From contig CM065325.1 in NCBI GenBank assembly GCA_033032175.1, positions 1,330,930-1,394,929 on the forward strand: a stretch of 64,000 nt of DNA, written 5' to 3'. Under the pieces are notes generated by a model, which saw nothing but the letters and a program-made list of their open reading frames with translations, did no database searches and was not told where the DNA came from. Below are positions 1 to 11,117 of this stretch, piece after piece. Origin of the DNA: Saturnia japonica (taxonomy: Eukaryota; Arthropoda; Insecta; Lepidoptera; Saturniidae). Within the stretch, counting starts at the first letter, position 1. Each line of letters opens with the position of its first letter. Made by a program: the position numbers and the translations under genes.

Positions 1-600
1 AATTAAATACTACAAAGTCATTGGCATACTGTATAATATAGAAATTTTTAACAACTTTACATATGTCTAGAGTGGCCACATTAAACAACAAAGGTGACAA
101 AGGATCCCCTTCGGAGAGTCCTCGGCCTGCGATACGGCGAATGAAATTATCGTTTATATTAATTTGTAAGATTCTCTCACTTTAAAAATTTTGAAGATAT
201 TTGCAAATTTTCGATCCAAAATCTAATTTATCCAAGCTAGAAAGTAACACAGAGACATCTATATTATTATAGGCGTTGTCGAAATCCATAAAACACCCAA
301 GTGTAACAGCATCCTGAGCAAATCCTATTTGGATACTTGTAACTAAAATACTCAAGCAGTCTAAGCATGACCGACACTTCTTAAACCCGATAATTTCGTT
401 GGGAAAACATCATTTTTTTCTAAGTACCATTCTAGCTGTTTGTTTAACATAGAGTGAAAAATTTTGCAGATACATGACATTAGGAAAATAGGATGTATTG
501 AACAAATAGAGTTGGGATCTCTACTAACTTTTGGGATTGGTAATATAGAAATATTAAGTCATTGTGTGGGAGGATAACCATTGATAAAAAAAAATTATAT
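1..600 (-). pseudogene. LINE reverse transcriptase relic, I/R1-like, cut by window edge
   Basis: Translating the minus strand gives a broken but clear non-LTR reverse transcriptase. Going downward from about 600 one reads a fingers motif (IFLMSCICKIFHSM), GFKKCRSCLDCLSIL, the palm A region MDFDNAYNNIDV, then GLSEGDPLSPLLFNV and the catalytic box YANDFVVF. The box has N where the family has D (YADD), so the enzyme would be dead. There is an internal stop near 182-184 and a frameshift near 395. The RSCLDCLSIL style of the palm region is like I- or R1-type LINEs; the clade is inferred, not proven. The relic continues beyond the left end of the window. Confidence 0.8.
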
Positions 601-1045
601 AATTGAAGAATTGAGCCTTGTTTCGCTTAGTATTATAATATGAATGTTTTCTTGTATCAACAAATGTTCAAGGGGGGTTTTTTTTTTTTTTAGTTTTGAA
701 ATTTTTACCGCCATTACTCTTGAGTATTTGGAAACAGATTCTTAATAACCGTAATTTCAGACCCATATGTAACTAATGACTGTATACACCAATCAACAAC
801 CATGCTAACAATTGATTTTATCTTCTCTACCCAACTGGTTCTTTTCTTAAATATAACATCTTATAACTTGTCTAATAGCTGCTTAATATGTGATTCTGGT
901 TCCTCTCGTGTTTCTTCTCTACATTTACGTGTAGAAGAACTTTCATGACAACAAAAATCATCTTCAGATATGTCATCGGACTCTGATCTTGTGCACTCGA
1001 TGTCCGCAACAACATAATCGGTGATGTGATAAAGATTATTTTTCT
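601..1045. other. no recognised gene
   Basis: AT-rich sequence between two LINE relics of opposite orientation. It contains a 14-T run near 679. The minus-strand open frame over 861-1169 is antisense to the next reverse transcriptase in its upper part and has no recognisable domain in the rest. Confidence 0.5.
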
Positions 1046-1047
1046 TC

Positions 1048-2114
1048 TTTAACATTGATTTCTTAGCTATTAAACACCTATTTGAGGCATGCGAGAAGTC
1101 GCAGGATGCAATCGGTGTATTCTGTGACCTTTCAAAAGCCTTCGACTGTGTTGACCACACTACGCTCATACTTAAGATGAAACATTATGGTGTGTGTGGA
1201 CCTTCTCTAGACTTTCTGGAATCATATTTAACAGATCGCTGTCTCAAAGTAAGAGTAAATGGAGCAACCTCTTCGGAATCCTTGGCTAGAATCGGCGTCC
1301 CACAGGGTTCAATAATGGGGCCGTTTTTGTTTTTAGTATAATAAATGATCTACCCCTAATGGTTAAGAACTGTGCTAACATTATTCTTTTTGCAGACGAT
1401 ACTTCACTTATATTTCAAGTGAAAAGAAAAGATTTAGAACTTAGGCATGTAAATAATACTTTGTTTAAAATATCAGAATGGTTTGCTTTAAATAATCTAT
1501 TGTTAAATGCAAACAAAACAAAATGTATCAGATTTGCCTTACCCAATGTACAACGTGTTGAAAGTAATATTAAGATAGAAGACAACATAGTAGGCATGGT
1601 TGATAATACTGTTTTCTTAGGCATCACACTAGATGCAAAATTACAATGGGGTCCTCACATTAAAACCTTGGCAGGGAAATTAAGCTCCGCTGCATACGCA
1701 GTGCGTAAGATTCGCCAGTTAACTGATATTGCTACTGCTAGGCTAGTCTACTTCACTTACTTCCACAGTTTAATGTCCTATGGTATTTTACTGTGGGGTT
1801 CAGCAGCTGAGGTAGAAGCCATATTTGTATTACAAAAACGGGCAGTTCTAGCAATTTATGATATGGGACCACGCGAATCATTGAGGAATAAATTTAACAA
1901 AATTAGGTATCTTAACTTTGCCTTCCCAATACATCTTGGAAAATATAATGTATGTTCGGAAAAATGAAGGCAATTTTGAACTTGTAACTAACTCACACAA
2001 TTTCAATACAAAAATAAATATGCGATTTGCCGGATAATAATTCAAGAATCATGTTAAGTTAAATACTGTATAACCAGTAAAAAAAAATTGAATAAAAGAT
2101 ATTTTGATTTTTGA
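1048..2114 (+). pseudogene. LINE reverse transcriptase fragment (Jockey/CR1-group) with 3' UTR
   Basis: The plus strand encodes FEACEKSQDAIGVF, CDLSKAFDCVDH (palm motif A with catalytic D), a thumb-proximal segment, GVPQGSIMGPFLF, then after a one-base frameshift near 1338 INDLPL and FADDTSLIF (the catalytic FADD box). A C-terminal region follows, ending at a TGA at 1965-1967. The endonuclease and first third of the polymerase are missing, so this is a 5'-truncated copy. The AT-rich 3' tail (AATAAAAGAT near 2091) runs directly into the next repeat at 2115. The frameshift makes it non-functional. Confidence 0.85.
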
Positions 2115-2670
2115 CTAGTCACACCACTTGCAAACCTGTTCAATATGATTCTAGAGTCCGCAAGTACACCGTTGCAATGGTCAGAATCTGATATAATTCT
2201 TCTATATAAAAAAAAGGGACCCACCAATATCGGATACTACAGGCCCATCAGCCTTCTACCAAACATATACAAAATATTGTATTCTGTTGTAGAACGAAGA
2301 ATAAGACGGACATTGGAAATAAATCAACCTATAGAGCAAGCTATTTTCCGGAAAGGATTCTCAACCATAGATCATATACACGCACTCGAACTTGTCATAG
2401 AAATATATCAAGAAAATAAACATTCTCTATACATAGCCTACATCGACTACCGGAAAGCATTTGACACAATTTCACATTCAAGCATTTGGGAAGCCTTAAG
2501 AATACAAGTAGTGGGATCAGAGTACATTCGACCAATCCACTGGTCCAAGCATTCCACTGTATCCAAAACTTGTATCGCTGTACTAGAAAAATGTAATGGC
2601 TAAATTGGATTGGGAATCATGTAGCTTCGAATTCAAAGGCAAAGTTTTAAGCTATTTAAGATTCGCAGAA
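2115..2670 (+). pseudogene. RTE-type LINE reverse transcriptase fragment, left copy
   Basis: The frame encodes MILESASTPLQWSESDIILLYKKK, YYRPISLLPNIYK, IEQAIFRKGFSTIDHIHALELV and YIAYIDYRKAFDTISH, the order of motifs in RTE-clade endonuclease-reverse transcriptases common in Lepidoptera (family resemblance from memory). The middle of the polymerase is deleted, so WSKHSTVSKT runs almost directly into the region just before the FADD box (SYLRFAE), where the box itself is lost. A paralogous copy lies at 25633-26330 and keeps FADDLVLL. This is the left end of the duplicated block flanking the lipocalin gene. Confidence 0.85.
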
Positions 2671-2734
2671 AATCGCAGAAAATTCGCAGAAAATGTAAAA
2701 ATAAAAAAGTTTAAAAAGTACGACATAAAAAAAA

Positions 2735-3119
2735 GAAATGTCACAAATTTATAGATTGCCAATCTCTCGGTAGTCGCTGTTCTGTTTGGATAGTATTATG
2801 CTTACCATCAGGGCAGTGCTTTAATATTTCCGCGTTAATACAAAAATAATAATATTATCACAATGTATGTAGCTGCAGCGAAATGTTCTCTTTTACTTAC
2901 CATTTTGGAGTTCGAAGCAGCGAATCACGAACCTTTGGAAGAGCCACGGTGCTGTGGTCATCGATTTTGTGTAGTATGATTCGTAAAAATACGCGCTGTG
3001 GGAAGCCATCTTAACATATACTCCAAGGAAGGGCAATGCGCAGGCGAAAAGACTTTGAACTCACCAATTAAAACTTCCTTGTCCACGTCATTGCTGTTCG
3101 ACTATTTACTCTACATAAT

Positions 3120-3120
<1 letters not shown>
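2735..3120. repeat. 0.38-kb duplicated segment of unknown origin, left copy
   Basis: Nearly identical by eye to 26905-27275. On the minus strand it contains an ATGGTAAGTAAAAG sequence near 2905, which could be the end of a short exon followed by a splice donor, but I cannot assign a protein. It lies between the RTE fragment and the Jockey element in both copies. Confidence 0.75.

Positions 3121-3121
<1 letters not shown>

Positions 3122-3183
<62 letters not shown>
3122..3183 (+). repeat. 62-base T tract (LINE poly-A tail)
   Basis: An uninterrupted run of 62 T residues. It is the poly-A tail of the minus-strand Jockey element that follows. The length suggests either a fairly recent insertion or slippage expansion. 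Confidence 0.9.
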
Positions 3184-3187
<4 letters not shown>

Positions 3188-5961
3188 CTGACTACGACTG
3201 ATTATAGCCTTAGGGGCCTAAAGCACGCTGACGGCTTTTACAGCTTCACGGACTTGGGGGCGAGCGCAGAGGGCACTCAGCCGCGAAAGTTTTGTTGGAC
3301 GACTCGCACGAGGGTGCCTAAAGTGGCCGGACCTCGGCTCGGGCGGTCGTGCGCGTTCGCAAATAGGTCGCGATCTATTCGAATCCCTACACCTACGATT
3401 CGAGCTAACTAAATATACACATAGGCACGTTACTTCCTCCTGGGAGGACGGAAGGAACCGTGCGTATGTGTATTCAGTAATCGGAATGTTTCTACACTAA
3501 CTAGCGCTAACTAATAGTGTAAAAAAAGAAAAAAAAAGGTCCCTCACAAGAACCTATGTACCTGTGGTGTGCAACGTGTGTATGTTCAATTAACGTGTGT
3601 AGTGTTGATATGTAGGTAGCTAAGTGATGCACCGTACAGTGTCACTTGTATCGCGCGGCGGTTGCCTGACTCCAAGGTTCACACCGAGGAACGGACCTAG
3701 GCTTGGTTTACCGCTAGAGAGTGGACGTGACGGGTGTGCTGGAGCGAAATTGACCGCCCGCCCTCTGCGAGAAGAACGGTGAGTTACGCGCGTGGGCGCT
3801 GGCACGCTCTGTTTGGAGAGACGGATGTGTAAATATTTATTCGAATTTTCGATGTGATCGTCGGGATCAATAAAAATATTGCGCGGCCGGCGTTTGCACC
3901 GGATGTCCGTGGGTGCCGGAACATAAGTGGCGGCTGTTTTTATTAACGGATTCGCGTGGTTCGACGCGGTGTCGAAATACGAACGGGAGAGCTGTTTAAC
4001 GTAGGCATGTATCGAAGGAAGCTCCATATCTCTATGGAGATCTACGCTTCGAACATACCACGGGGCCCCGGTGAGACGATAGAGGAACCTATTCTGTATC
4101 GATTGTAACCGTTTGAAACTCGACTCGGACATATGTGCGAACACGGCGCAACTGTATGTCAAAATTGGTCGAATACACGTCTTGTAGAGCGTGAGCTTAT
4201 GTCGCGTGGACATTTTACTCACCGAACACAACAGAGGATGCAACCGGCCCAGGACCCACGCGGCCCTGTTCCTAACCTTACGGATGTGGGGTCTAAAAGA
4301 GAGCCTACTATCTAGGGTTACCCCTAGATATTTGGTCTCTCTTACATACGGAATCGGATTATCGTAGAGCTTAACAGGTTTAAGCTTCCACGGTATCTGT
4401 GACGAATCCGCATCGAAGAGCATCGCGGCGCTCTTCGAGGGATTAACGGCTATACGCCACTCGTTAAACCACTTCCCGAGGGTGGTCACGGAGCGTTGGA
4501 CTTTGTGTCTGAGGTGGGATCTATTCCTATCTGAGGCATATAAGACTGTATCGTCAGCGTATAGCCCTACCTCGACCTCCGGGAGTCGAGGTAGGTCACT
4601 GACGTACAGGTTAAATAGGCTAGGAGCCAGGATCGAACCTTGGGGAACGCCTGAGCGTATTGGACGGGGCGTGGACAATTCACCTTCCACTCTATAGCGG
4701 AAGGTGCGATCTGTTAAATAGTCGCGAATTATTTTAATTAGCCTATCGGGGACTTCAAAGCGGTACAACTTGTAAATCAATCCCTCGTGCCAGACCTTAT
4801 CAAAGGCCTTGGCCACGTCGAAAAAGACCGCAAGTGTACGGCGGGGTTTATAAAGTTCAGCAAAATTAAATGCAACGTGCTCCGTGAGGCGGTGCACTTG
4901 ATGAGTGCAAGAATATCTAGCACGGAAACCGAATTGCTCAGGCGGATAGAGGTCTTTCTCCTCTATTATTGGCTTGAGACGGTTCAGAAGGATCCGCTCG
5001 TAAATTTTCCCTAACGTATTTAGGAGACTGATCGGGCGATAGCTGTCGGGAAGCGACGCGCTCTTGCCGGGCTTACGGATACCTATGACTATTGCCTTTT
5101 TCCAGGCGGCTGGAAAATGGCAGTGGACTATGGCTACATTGAAGATGCAGACCAATAGAGCTATGAGGCGATCAGGAAGAAGCCTAAGTACTTCATTCCT
5201 GATCCCGTCGGGACCTGGTGCTTTTCTGAGCTTAAAGCTTTTTATAATGGAAAGAACCTCCTCAGACGTGACTGGGGACAGGGAGGCTGTCGCGGGGAGC
5301 TTATCCAGCTCCCGCACGCATCCATCGATACCCTCGACCCGGTCGGTATTTGCATCGACACTGTTCGGAGAGCACTGGCTCTCCAAACAAGTGGCGAGGC
5401 ACTCCGCCTTGTCGCTGCTATCGAAGGCGAGCGGTATACCGGGACCCCTCTCGAGGGGGGGCATAAGATAAGAAGCCTCTAGTTTGAGGCTGCGAGCTAG
5501 TTTCCAGTAAGCCAGATGCGACGGCCTTAGCCCTTCGACGAGGGCGTCCCATCTGTGACTCCTGAGTTCTAATATGCGGGCTCTAACCGCTCTCTGAAGC
5601 GCGCGTAAGCGTGCGCGGTTTTCCTCGGTCGGATAGTGGTCGTGCGCACGAGTCGCCGCGTTCTTTTCCGTCAACAATGCCCGCACGTCGGCAGGGAGTA
5701 CGAAGCGGCGATCGCTCGCCTCTTCGACCTCTCTCGAGGCCTCTCCAATGCCGACCTGCAGGTGGTCGACCAGGGAATCGATCGCGAGATCTACATCCGC
5801 AACGGACCCCAATACGTCCGGGATCCTATCTAAACTGGACGAAGACGGCCTGTCCGCAAGATAATGTTTTAACTTAGCATAGTCTACCACTTGGACCGAA
5901 GGAGGGCTAGAGTCGTCTGGTTGACCTAGCTGCATGATGACCGGACGGTGGTCGGAGTCGA
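3122..5961 (-). mobile_element. 5'-truncated Jockey-clade LINE
   Basis: Minus-strand element with poly-A tail (3122-3183), a 3' UTR of about 430 bp (3184-3619) and most of ORF2. Its 5' boundary is at about 5961, right after the last residues of the endonuclease domain (SDHRPV). A target duplication TCTGTTGTGA is seen at 5962-5971; the other side was lost in this copy, but the paralogous insertion at 27426-27510 shows both sides. The same family occurs at 35361-36866 and 60917-61882. Confidence 0.9.
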
Positions 5962-6001
5962 TCTGTTGTGAATATGCGCTGCGCCTTAAATACTCTTTCA
6001 C
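3620..6001 (-). CDS. Jockey ORF2: reverse transcriptase (endonuclease lost)
   Basis: An open frame of 793 codons. The first 14 or so residues (MKEYLRRSAYSQQI) come from flanking target DNA; the element starts at DSDHRPV, the end of the apurinic-like endonuclease. After a basic linker come the polymerase motifs: RKAPGPDGIRNEVL (about 260), SYRPISLLNTLGKIYERIL, QFGFRARYSCTHQ, FFDVAKAFDKVWH (catalytic D), GVPQGSILAPSLFNLY and GLYADDTVLY (catalytic YADD), then KSAAMLF and KYLGVTLDSRL, and a thumb/C-terminal region. All palm residues are intact and no stop interrupts it, so this is the best preserved LINE coding region here, but without endonuclease, ORF1 or 5' UTR it cannot mobilise itself. Confidence 0.9.
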   Translation of the reverse strand: MKEYLRRSAYSQQIDSDHRPVIMQLGQPDDSSPPSVQVVDYAKLKHYLADRPSSSSLDRIPDVLGSVADVDLAIDSLVDHLQVGIGEASREVEEASDRRFVLPADVRALLTEKNAATRAHDHYPTEENRARLRALQRAVRARILELRSHRWDALVEGLRPSHLAYWKLARSLKLEASYLMPPLERGPGIPLAFDSSDKAECLATCLESQCSPNSVDANTDRVEGIDGCVRELDKLPATASLSPVTSEEVLSIIKSFKLRKAPGPDGIRNEVLRLLPDRLIALLVCIFNVAIVHCHFPAAWKKAIVIGIRKPGKSASLPDSYRPISLLNTLGKIYERILLNRLKPIIEEKDLYPPEQFGFRARYSCTHQVHRLTEHVAFNFAELYKPRRTLAVFFDVAKAFDKVWHEGLIYKLYRFEVPDRLIKIIRDYLTDRTFRYRVEGELSTPRPIRSGVPQGSILAPSLFNLYVSDLPRLPEVEVGLYADDTVLYASDRNRSHLRHKVQRSVTTLGKWFNEWRIAVNPSKSAAMLFDADSSQIPWKLKPVKLYDNPIPYVRETKYLGVTLDSRLSFRPHIRKVRNRAAWVLGRLHPLLCSVSKMSTRHKLTLYKTCIRPILTYSCAVFAHMSESSFKRLQSIQNRFLYRLTGAPWYVRSVDLHRDMELPSIHAYVKQLSRSYFDTASNHANPLIKTAATYVPAPTDIRCKRRPRNIFIDPDDHIENSNKYLHIRLSKQSVPAPTRVTHRSSRRGRAVNFAPAHPSRPLSSGKPSLGPFLGVNLGVRQPPRDTSDTVRCIT

Positions 6002-6645
6002 TCGGTGTGAGCAGTAGGGTAGTTGTGGATATCGAATTATTATGAATCCACCCTATTAGATTTTCTCTGTATTTATGCCCCGATAGCAGGCACGTATCTG
6101 AACAAACCTGAACATGATACTCAAACATATCCGAACGTGTTGTAGAACAATAAAATGTGAGTTTGAGTACAATAAACTTATTTTGACGATGTCTAACTAT
6201 TACTCGATCAATTAAAGTATTACTTGTGAATATGGAAATATAATAGTGTCACCGACAAAATTGTGCGCCTGCGCAATTCTAGACTTGCCAAAAAGAAGAA
6301 AATGTTTACGTTTTTTTATGTTTACATGAATCATCAATAGAAAATGAATTTATGCTAAAATAAAAATAAAAACTTATTCAATTTATAACATGCTATTTTT
6401 ATTTCTTAATATCTATGTCAAATAGTAATGTTATAATATCTAACGGATTATTTTAAATTAAAATATCTGGAATTGAAAAATATTTGGTACCAAATATTAT
6501 CCATAAAAACTAACTGCGAAAGATAATGCTTAAATAAATGTCGTGAAACGCCTTTAGTATAATCTGAATAAAAAGTTTGATAGAAAGAATACGAGCGTAA
6601 GTAATAATATCATAGTTTACGATCATAGACCATGTCCTAAACGCC
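5962..6645. other. target flank shared with the right block, then unique AT-rich DNA
   Basis: 5972-6095 matches 27522-27660 (the target into which Jockey inserted). 6096-6645 is AT-rich, has no counterpart in the right copy, and shows no gene. Confidence 0.6.
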
Positions 6646-6649
6646 TGTC

Positions 6650-7284
6650 ACTTTTTTTTTTAGAACTGACTATATACTGATAGCCATAAGGACCCTAAAG
6701 CCTCAAAAGGATTTTACAGCTTTACCGTCATGGCTTAGGGGCGAGCGCTTAAGGCAACCAGCCGCGAAAGCGTGGTAATCTGCTCAAGTGTGCCAAAGTG
6801 TCCGAACCTCGGCTTGGACTGTTGCCGTAATTGCAATTAAGTCGCAAACTGATCAAACTGTCATAAACATATATACATGTTCCTGTCTTCTGGGAGGAAG
6901 GAAGAAACATATGTAATATGTATTTGGTGATCTGTAAATTTTTGTCTAAACTAATTATTATAAAAAAGGGGGGACCCCTTACAGAACTATATATAAGGTA
7001 TACTAACTATGTAGTATGTACGACTGTGAGCTGCGGTGTGAATGGTTTCTCTGCGGACTTGGGCGCGAGCAAGCTTGTTTTCTAGGGACGGTCGTGTATT
7101 ATGCGTCCGATGCCTCGAAATCGTCATCGGGATCTCTAAAAATGTTCCGCAGGTGGCGTTTTATCCTCGGGGCATCGGGGACTAGGGCGTAAGTTGCGGC
7201 GACTGTGACCTACGAGTTCGCATGATTGATTTAACGCGCTAACGCATGCCAAGATTATGTTACATCAAAGAGATACGCGGGCGC
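6650..7284 (-). mobile_element. second Jockey-like LINE, 3' UTR and tail only (left copy)
   Basis: Starts with a T run at 6652-6661 followed by sequence resembling the 3' UTR of the Jockey at 3184-3619 (AGAACTGACTA, GGGGCGAGCG, CAGCCGCGAAAG), but clearly diverged. It is a severely 5'-truncated copy ending at about 7284. The corresponding right copy is 27661-28056. No coding potential is left beyond the last part of ORF2. Confidence 0.75.
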
Positions 7285-8580
7285 ATATTTATTTGCCTAT
7301 TTTATAGTAATATTTATAATTTGTGTGAAAAGTATACTAATATACGTATTGTTTTAATTAAATTTTTAACTATAACGAAAATGTTATCTATATATTTTTG
7401 AAGTTATAGGTACTTCTTTCTTGGTGCTTTTATTAGTGGGTAAAATTGAGAACTGCACGCGCACCCTGTGACGGAAGTGCGATATGCTGAAGCTGGCCAT
7501 CAATGATAATAATGTAAATTCCTTTTTAACCGATTTCAGTTAGGATTCGATTCTGATGATTTTTTTTTTTGTGAAAGGCGTTACCTCATAGTTGGTTCTA
7601 TTTTAATTTCAATGGCATATCACACTTTCAGATATATATGTGCATACAATTTTTGTGAAAAGTTCTTTGATTACGTCAGTAAGTAAGCGTATTTGTGTTG
7701 AAATAAATTTTTAATTTCAAGGTAATCTATAAACAGATATACATTTTAAATTAAAATAAAATTTGTTGTCATTATTTTCTTACGGTTTAAGCTATAAATA
7801 CGTATTTATTAAAACATCTATAATTTATAACAGTAAGTTCAAAGTCAACACCATCCCGTACATTTGTATCTGGTTTATAAAATTATTGTATTGAAATCGT
7901 CAAAAAATTATTTACGGGCGTTTACATGGCTTACGCTGGCTTATGAGATACATCTAAGCAATGTATGAAAGAATTATAGCTCTTTAAAAAACCTAGAGAA
8001 AAGTGCAAAATAGCATATGTCCATTTGATAAGGTTCACTCACAGTAACTATTTATAATTGCAACATAATAATTAAAAATATCACGATATTTGCGAGGCTA
8101 TTTACTCCAATTCAATGTTAATTTTAATCCGGATGAATTTGTTAGTTAACTTGGGCATTTGATGTAGATTAAAATTGTCCCGTACTTTTATCCGTTTAAA
8201 TGAATACCATAGAAGATATCACGAACTTCGCGAGCTAACCGTACTAATGTATGTACTTACGTATGCTATCATCACGCCTGTATCCCCGAAGGTTTAGGCA
8301 GAGTTTTACTAATATACACTCATAGTTCGCCGGGTATGATTTACGTCCCATATAATATGGAGCGGGTCTATTGCCATTAATCGGGTATGTCGCTACTAAT
8401 GTAATAAATTCATAATATAATTTTAGATAACTATTAAATATAATCATATTTAACGTTATGGATGTTCGGTTGTTTATGAACCGATTTAGATTTAATCTTT
8501 ATTTTGTTGGAAAGGGGATACCTTTTGGTTGGTCAAATACTGGCATAGGACCTTCGACTTCATAGATATACCGGAGAACT
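7285..8580. repeat. duplicated 1.3-kb segment, left copy, with transposon empty site
   Basis: Colinear and close to identical by eye with 30205-31518. Bases 7285-7288 (ATAT) are the single target site that is duplicated around the transposon 28061-30204 in the right copy. Positions 8227-8400 hold, in minus orientation, the 3' body of the SINE seen whole at 34538-34860. A T-rich stretch at 7561-7570 and AT-rich filler make up the rest. No gene. Confidence 0.85.
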
Positions 8581-8599
8581 CATGGCAAAAATAAAAAAC

Positions 8600-9330
8600 A
8601 AATTTTAATTTTTTTGTCAGTCTGTCTATTTGTTTGTTCCGGCTAATCTCCGAAAAGGTTTGACCGATTTTGACGAATCTTTCACTGGTAGATAGCTGAT
8701 TATATAAGGATTAGTTTAATTTTATTTTAGAAAATGAATTAGGGTTGCACGATAAGAAAATAATTAAATTTTTTATCTTTGAAATTACCGGCGGGTGACC
8801 CACCGAACGACGGTATTACCATATTACCATAGTAGTAGTTTCAATTAAAACTTACAAAATTTGTAGTAAGTAATATATTTTGGTGAAAAGATAATCATGA
8901 CAATTTAATATAACTTTGTGCAATATGTAATTAGGTAACTCAAGAAACACTCTCAGCCGTAATGAGAGTTTACCTACTGAGCGGCTGTTGGTAATTATTT
9001 CAAGAACTCTGCCGAGATAACATACTATTTACTTCAGTTTAATGTTCAGTGTAGTATCGTACTTCCACATCCCCGCCAACATCTTTCACATAGAACGGTC
9101 GCGCACGAACTTGTCGGCCTTATAGACACAAAACGGTAGAGAGACATAAGGCATAATGTTGCCACATACTTCTTAGTAGTGATGTGACTATGCCATGTTT
9201 AGGTTATGATTGGACTGATATGTTCTTTTTGAACCTAAGTCCCAAAATTAAAAATACACTTTTTTTTTTTTAAATCTAATACTTTACTATGAATAGGATT
9301 GCGTTCGATCACTATTTCGCCGGATTGTAA
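8600..9330. other. dispersed-repeat fragment and AT-rich DNA
   Basis: 8605-8710 contains a phrase of the type common in lepidopteran dispersed repeats (TTTGTTCCGGCTAATCTCCG and then ACCGATTTTGACGAATC). The rest shows no open frame or RNA gene that I can support. Confidence 0.4.
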
Positions 9331-9339
9331 GTAATGATG

Positions 9340-10100
9340 TGGTCTACGATGGAGCACGCTTGCATAGAAGGTACCTATTCACTCGAGTTTTGATTATTAA
9401 GTTAAGATAATTATCGGGAAATACAAAATCTGGCAAAGCGTTCCATTCTTTAGCGATGCGCATGATAAAAGTGCTAGCAAAACGCTTTGTACGCATTGGT
9501 GGAATATCTACCATAAATCGATGAGGCATCGCCGTATCTCATGTCGTCCGATGGTGGAAAAGGGAATGGGGGAATTAAGTTGTGCAATTCCAAAGCACAC
9601 TCGCCGAAACGTATCCGGTAAAAAACCGATAAAATGGTAACTTTCCGCCGATGTTCAAAGCTCTGCAACTTTGCCTCAACTAGCGAATCGTTGCTAATAA
9701 GTTTTTTTGGTACGCCTCTCGATTGCCCACAATACCTCAAGTTGGTACTTGGCCGATCCGTCCCAAAGGTGAGAGCAGTACTCCGAGCACGATCGGGCTT
9801 GCGCTTGATATACATCAAGCAGCTGACCCGGTGTGAATTACCGTCACACCTTTGCAAGGATACTTTGCTTTTTGGCAGCCAACTGAGCTATATACTTAAT
9901 GAAAAAGCCAAAATTGAGAGTTGAAGACATCGTAACGCCTAGAAGTTCCAGATGGTCGGTTATCGGAGAGGACATATCTCTGAAAGTAATAGTTAGTTGG
10001 AAGGGACTCCGTTAAGCGGAAAATAAATATGCCTGAGTGTTAGTGGCATTAAAATTGACCAGATTGGCATCATCGCAGTCGGAGTTTGTTCTACTGAAAA
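9340..10100 (-). pseudogene. LINE ORF2 C-terminal relic (CR1/Jockey group)
   Basis: Minus-strand fragments read LVNFNATNTQAYLFSA, ITDHLELLGVTMSSTLNFG, then in another frame LQSFEHRRKVTILSVFYRIRFGECALELHNLIPP, and in a third frame VDIPPMRTKRFASTF, RIAKEWNALPDFVFP and NRYLLCKRAPS at the end. This is the post-polymerase tail typical of LINE ORF2 proteins of this group. At least two frameshifts and several stops are present. The polymerase core is missing, so it is a 5'-truncated dead copy. Confidence 0.8.
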
Positions 10101-10736
10101 TGTAAAAGGCACGTACTTGACTTCCGGATATTCTTTGGTAAATTTCGTTTTAATATTCCACTGCTGTAAAAACTCTTTTTAAATATTGTTATTCTTCAAC
10201 AATTAGACACGGTAGAAGATGTAAAATCAAATTACAATAAGCACAACATTGTACCTACTGTGAATAAGCAATGTTGCAATTTTTAGAACCAGAACACGAA
10301 CACGAACTGAAACAGCGTGCCTAAGTTGACATCTTGATCGAGGACGGGCCATGCTTCTAACTAGCTGAATACGTTCTAACTATTTTTCGCTTCAATGTGA
10401 GTATAATTATAAGATTTAATGCTGGTTTGCTCCTCTACAACTGCCAATTTCATCCCACCATTACTACGCAACCTTTACCGTGTCGCTTATTATACTACCT
10501 ACTTCTAGAAAAAATTACCTGGTTTATATTGATAAACACAATTGTGTACTGACACATTGCGATATTATGCTCATATCTGACTGTAATGCAAGCAGTATAG
10601 ACCAGGTTATAATTGGAAAAAAGAGCACTACTTCCACATCTTTGATAACTTTTACGCTTTTTTTCAAAATAATTAGTTATTTCATGCCTTAACTTTAAAA
10701 AATAATACTAGTTGCATAAATATTTAAATAAAATGT
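10101..10736. other. no recognised gene
   Basis: AT-rich DNA downstream of the lipocalin gene. The 70-codon plus-strand frame at 10480-10692 has no recognisable features and is probably chance. Confidence 0.5.
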
Positions 10737-10742
10737 TTATTC
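10737..10742 (-). terminator. poly-A signal of the lipocalin gene
   Basis: Minus-strand AATAAA about 175 bases after the stop codon at 10914-10916. A second hexamer lies at 10748-10753. Either would give a 3' UTR of ordinary length. Confidence 0.55.
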
Positions 10743-10913
10743 ACCTATTTATTTTATCCTATCAAGAAATCAAGCAAGAGTCCGGTTAATTTCTGCAAAG
10801 GTTTTTAAAAACAATAAAGAAAACTCAAAAATAAATTGCACTGTTTTTAATAATCACTATTTCGTTTTCAAAGAACATATGAAAAATTCAGTAAATCACG
10901 ACATAAAAGTACA

Positions 10914-11095
10914 TTATTCGTTGTCAGTTTCCCAAGTGAATACGTGGGAGGAGTAGATCCTGCATGCATCTTCCGATAAGTCGATCATGGTGAACTTAGA
11001 AGCTACTTCGTAAAAGTTGTTGTCGATGAAGGTATCAACTGCGGCCTTCGCTTTACCCTCGAGACTTTTGGACCTTGAGAGGACCCACATGTGTA
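10914..11095 (-). CDS. lipocalin exon 4 (C-terminus)
   Basis: Acceptor TTTTAG precedes 11095; the first two bases complete a codon begun by exon 3. Encodes HMWVLSRSKSLEGKAKAAVD, a C-terminal helix region, then IDLSEDACRIYSSHVF and ends ...ETDNE-TAA. WVLSR is lipocalin motif 3 with its conserved arginine, and the cysteine of EDAC is the partner of one N-terminal cysteine in insecticyanin and bilin-binding protein. The frame is fully open. Confidence 0.92.
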
Positions 11096-11117
11096 CTAAA
11101 ATATTATAAAATATATA

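Noticed and set aside
861..1169. 102-codon minus-strand frame
   Set aside because: Its N-terminal part is exactly antisense to the LINE palm motif SKAFDCVDH on the plus strand; the rest has no known domain.
2998..3201. 67-codon frame ending in polyphenylalanine
   Set aside because: It is created by the 62-T tract of the LINE tail.
5064..5877. Several plus-strand frames of 65-135 codons over the Jockey ORF2
   Set aside because: Antisense shadows of the GC-richer minus-strand coding region at 3620-6001.
8244..8447. 67-codon frame repeated at 31170-31484 as a possible conserved gene
   Set aside because: It lies over the reversed SINE body and is conserved only because the block is duplicated.
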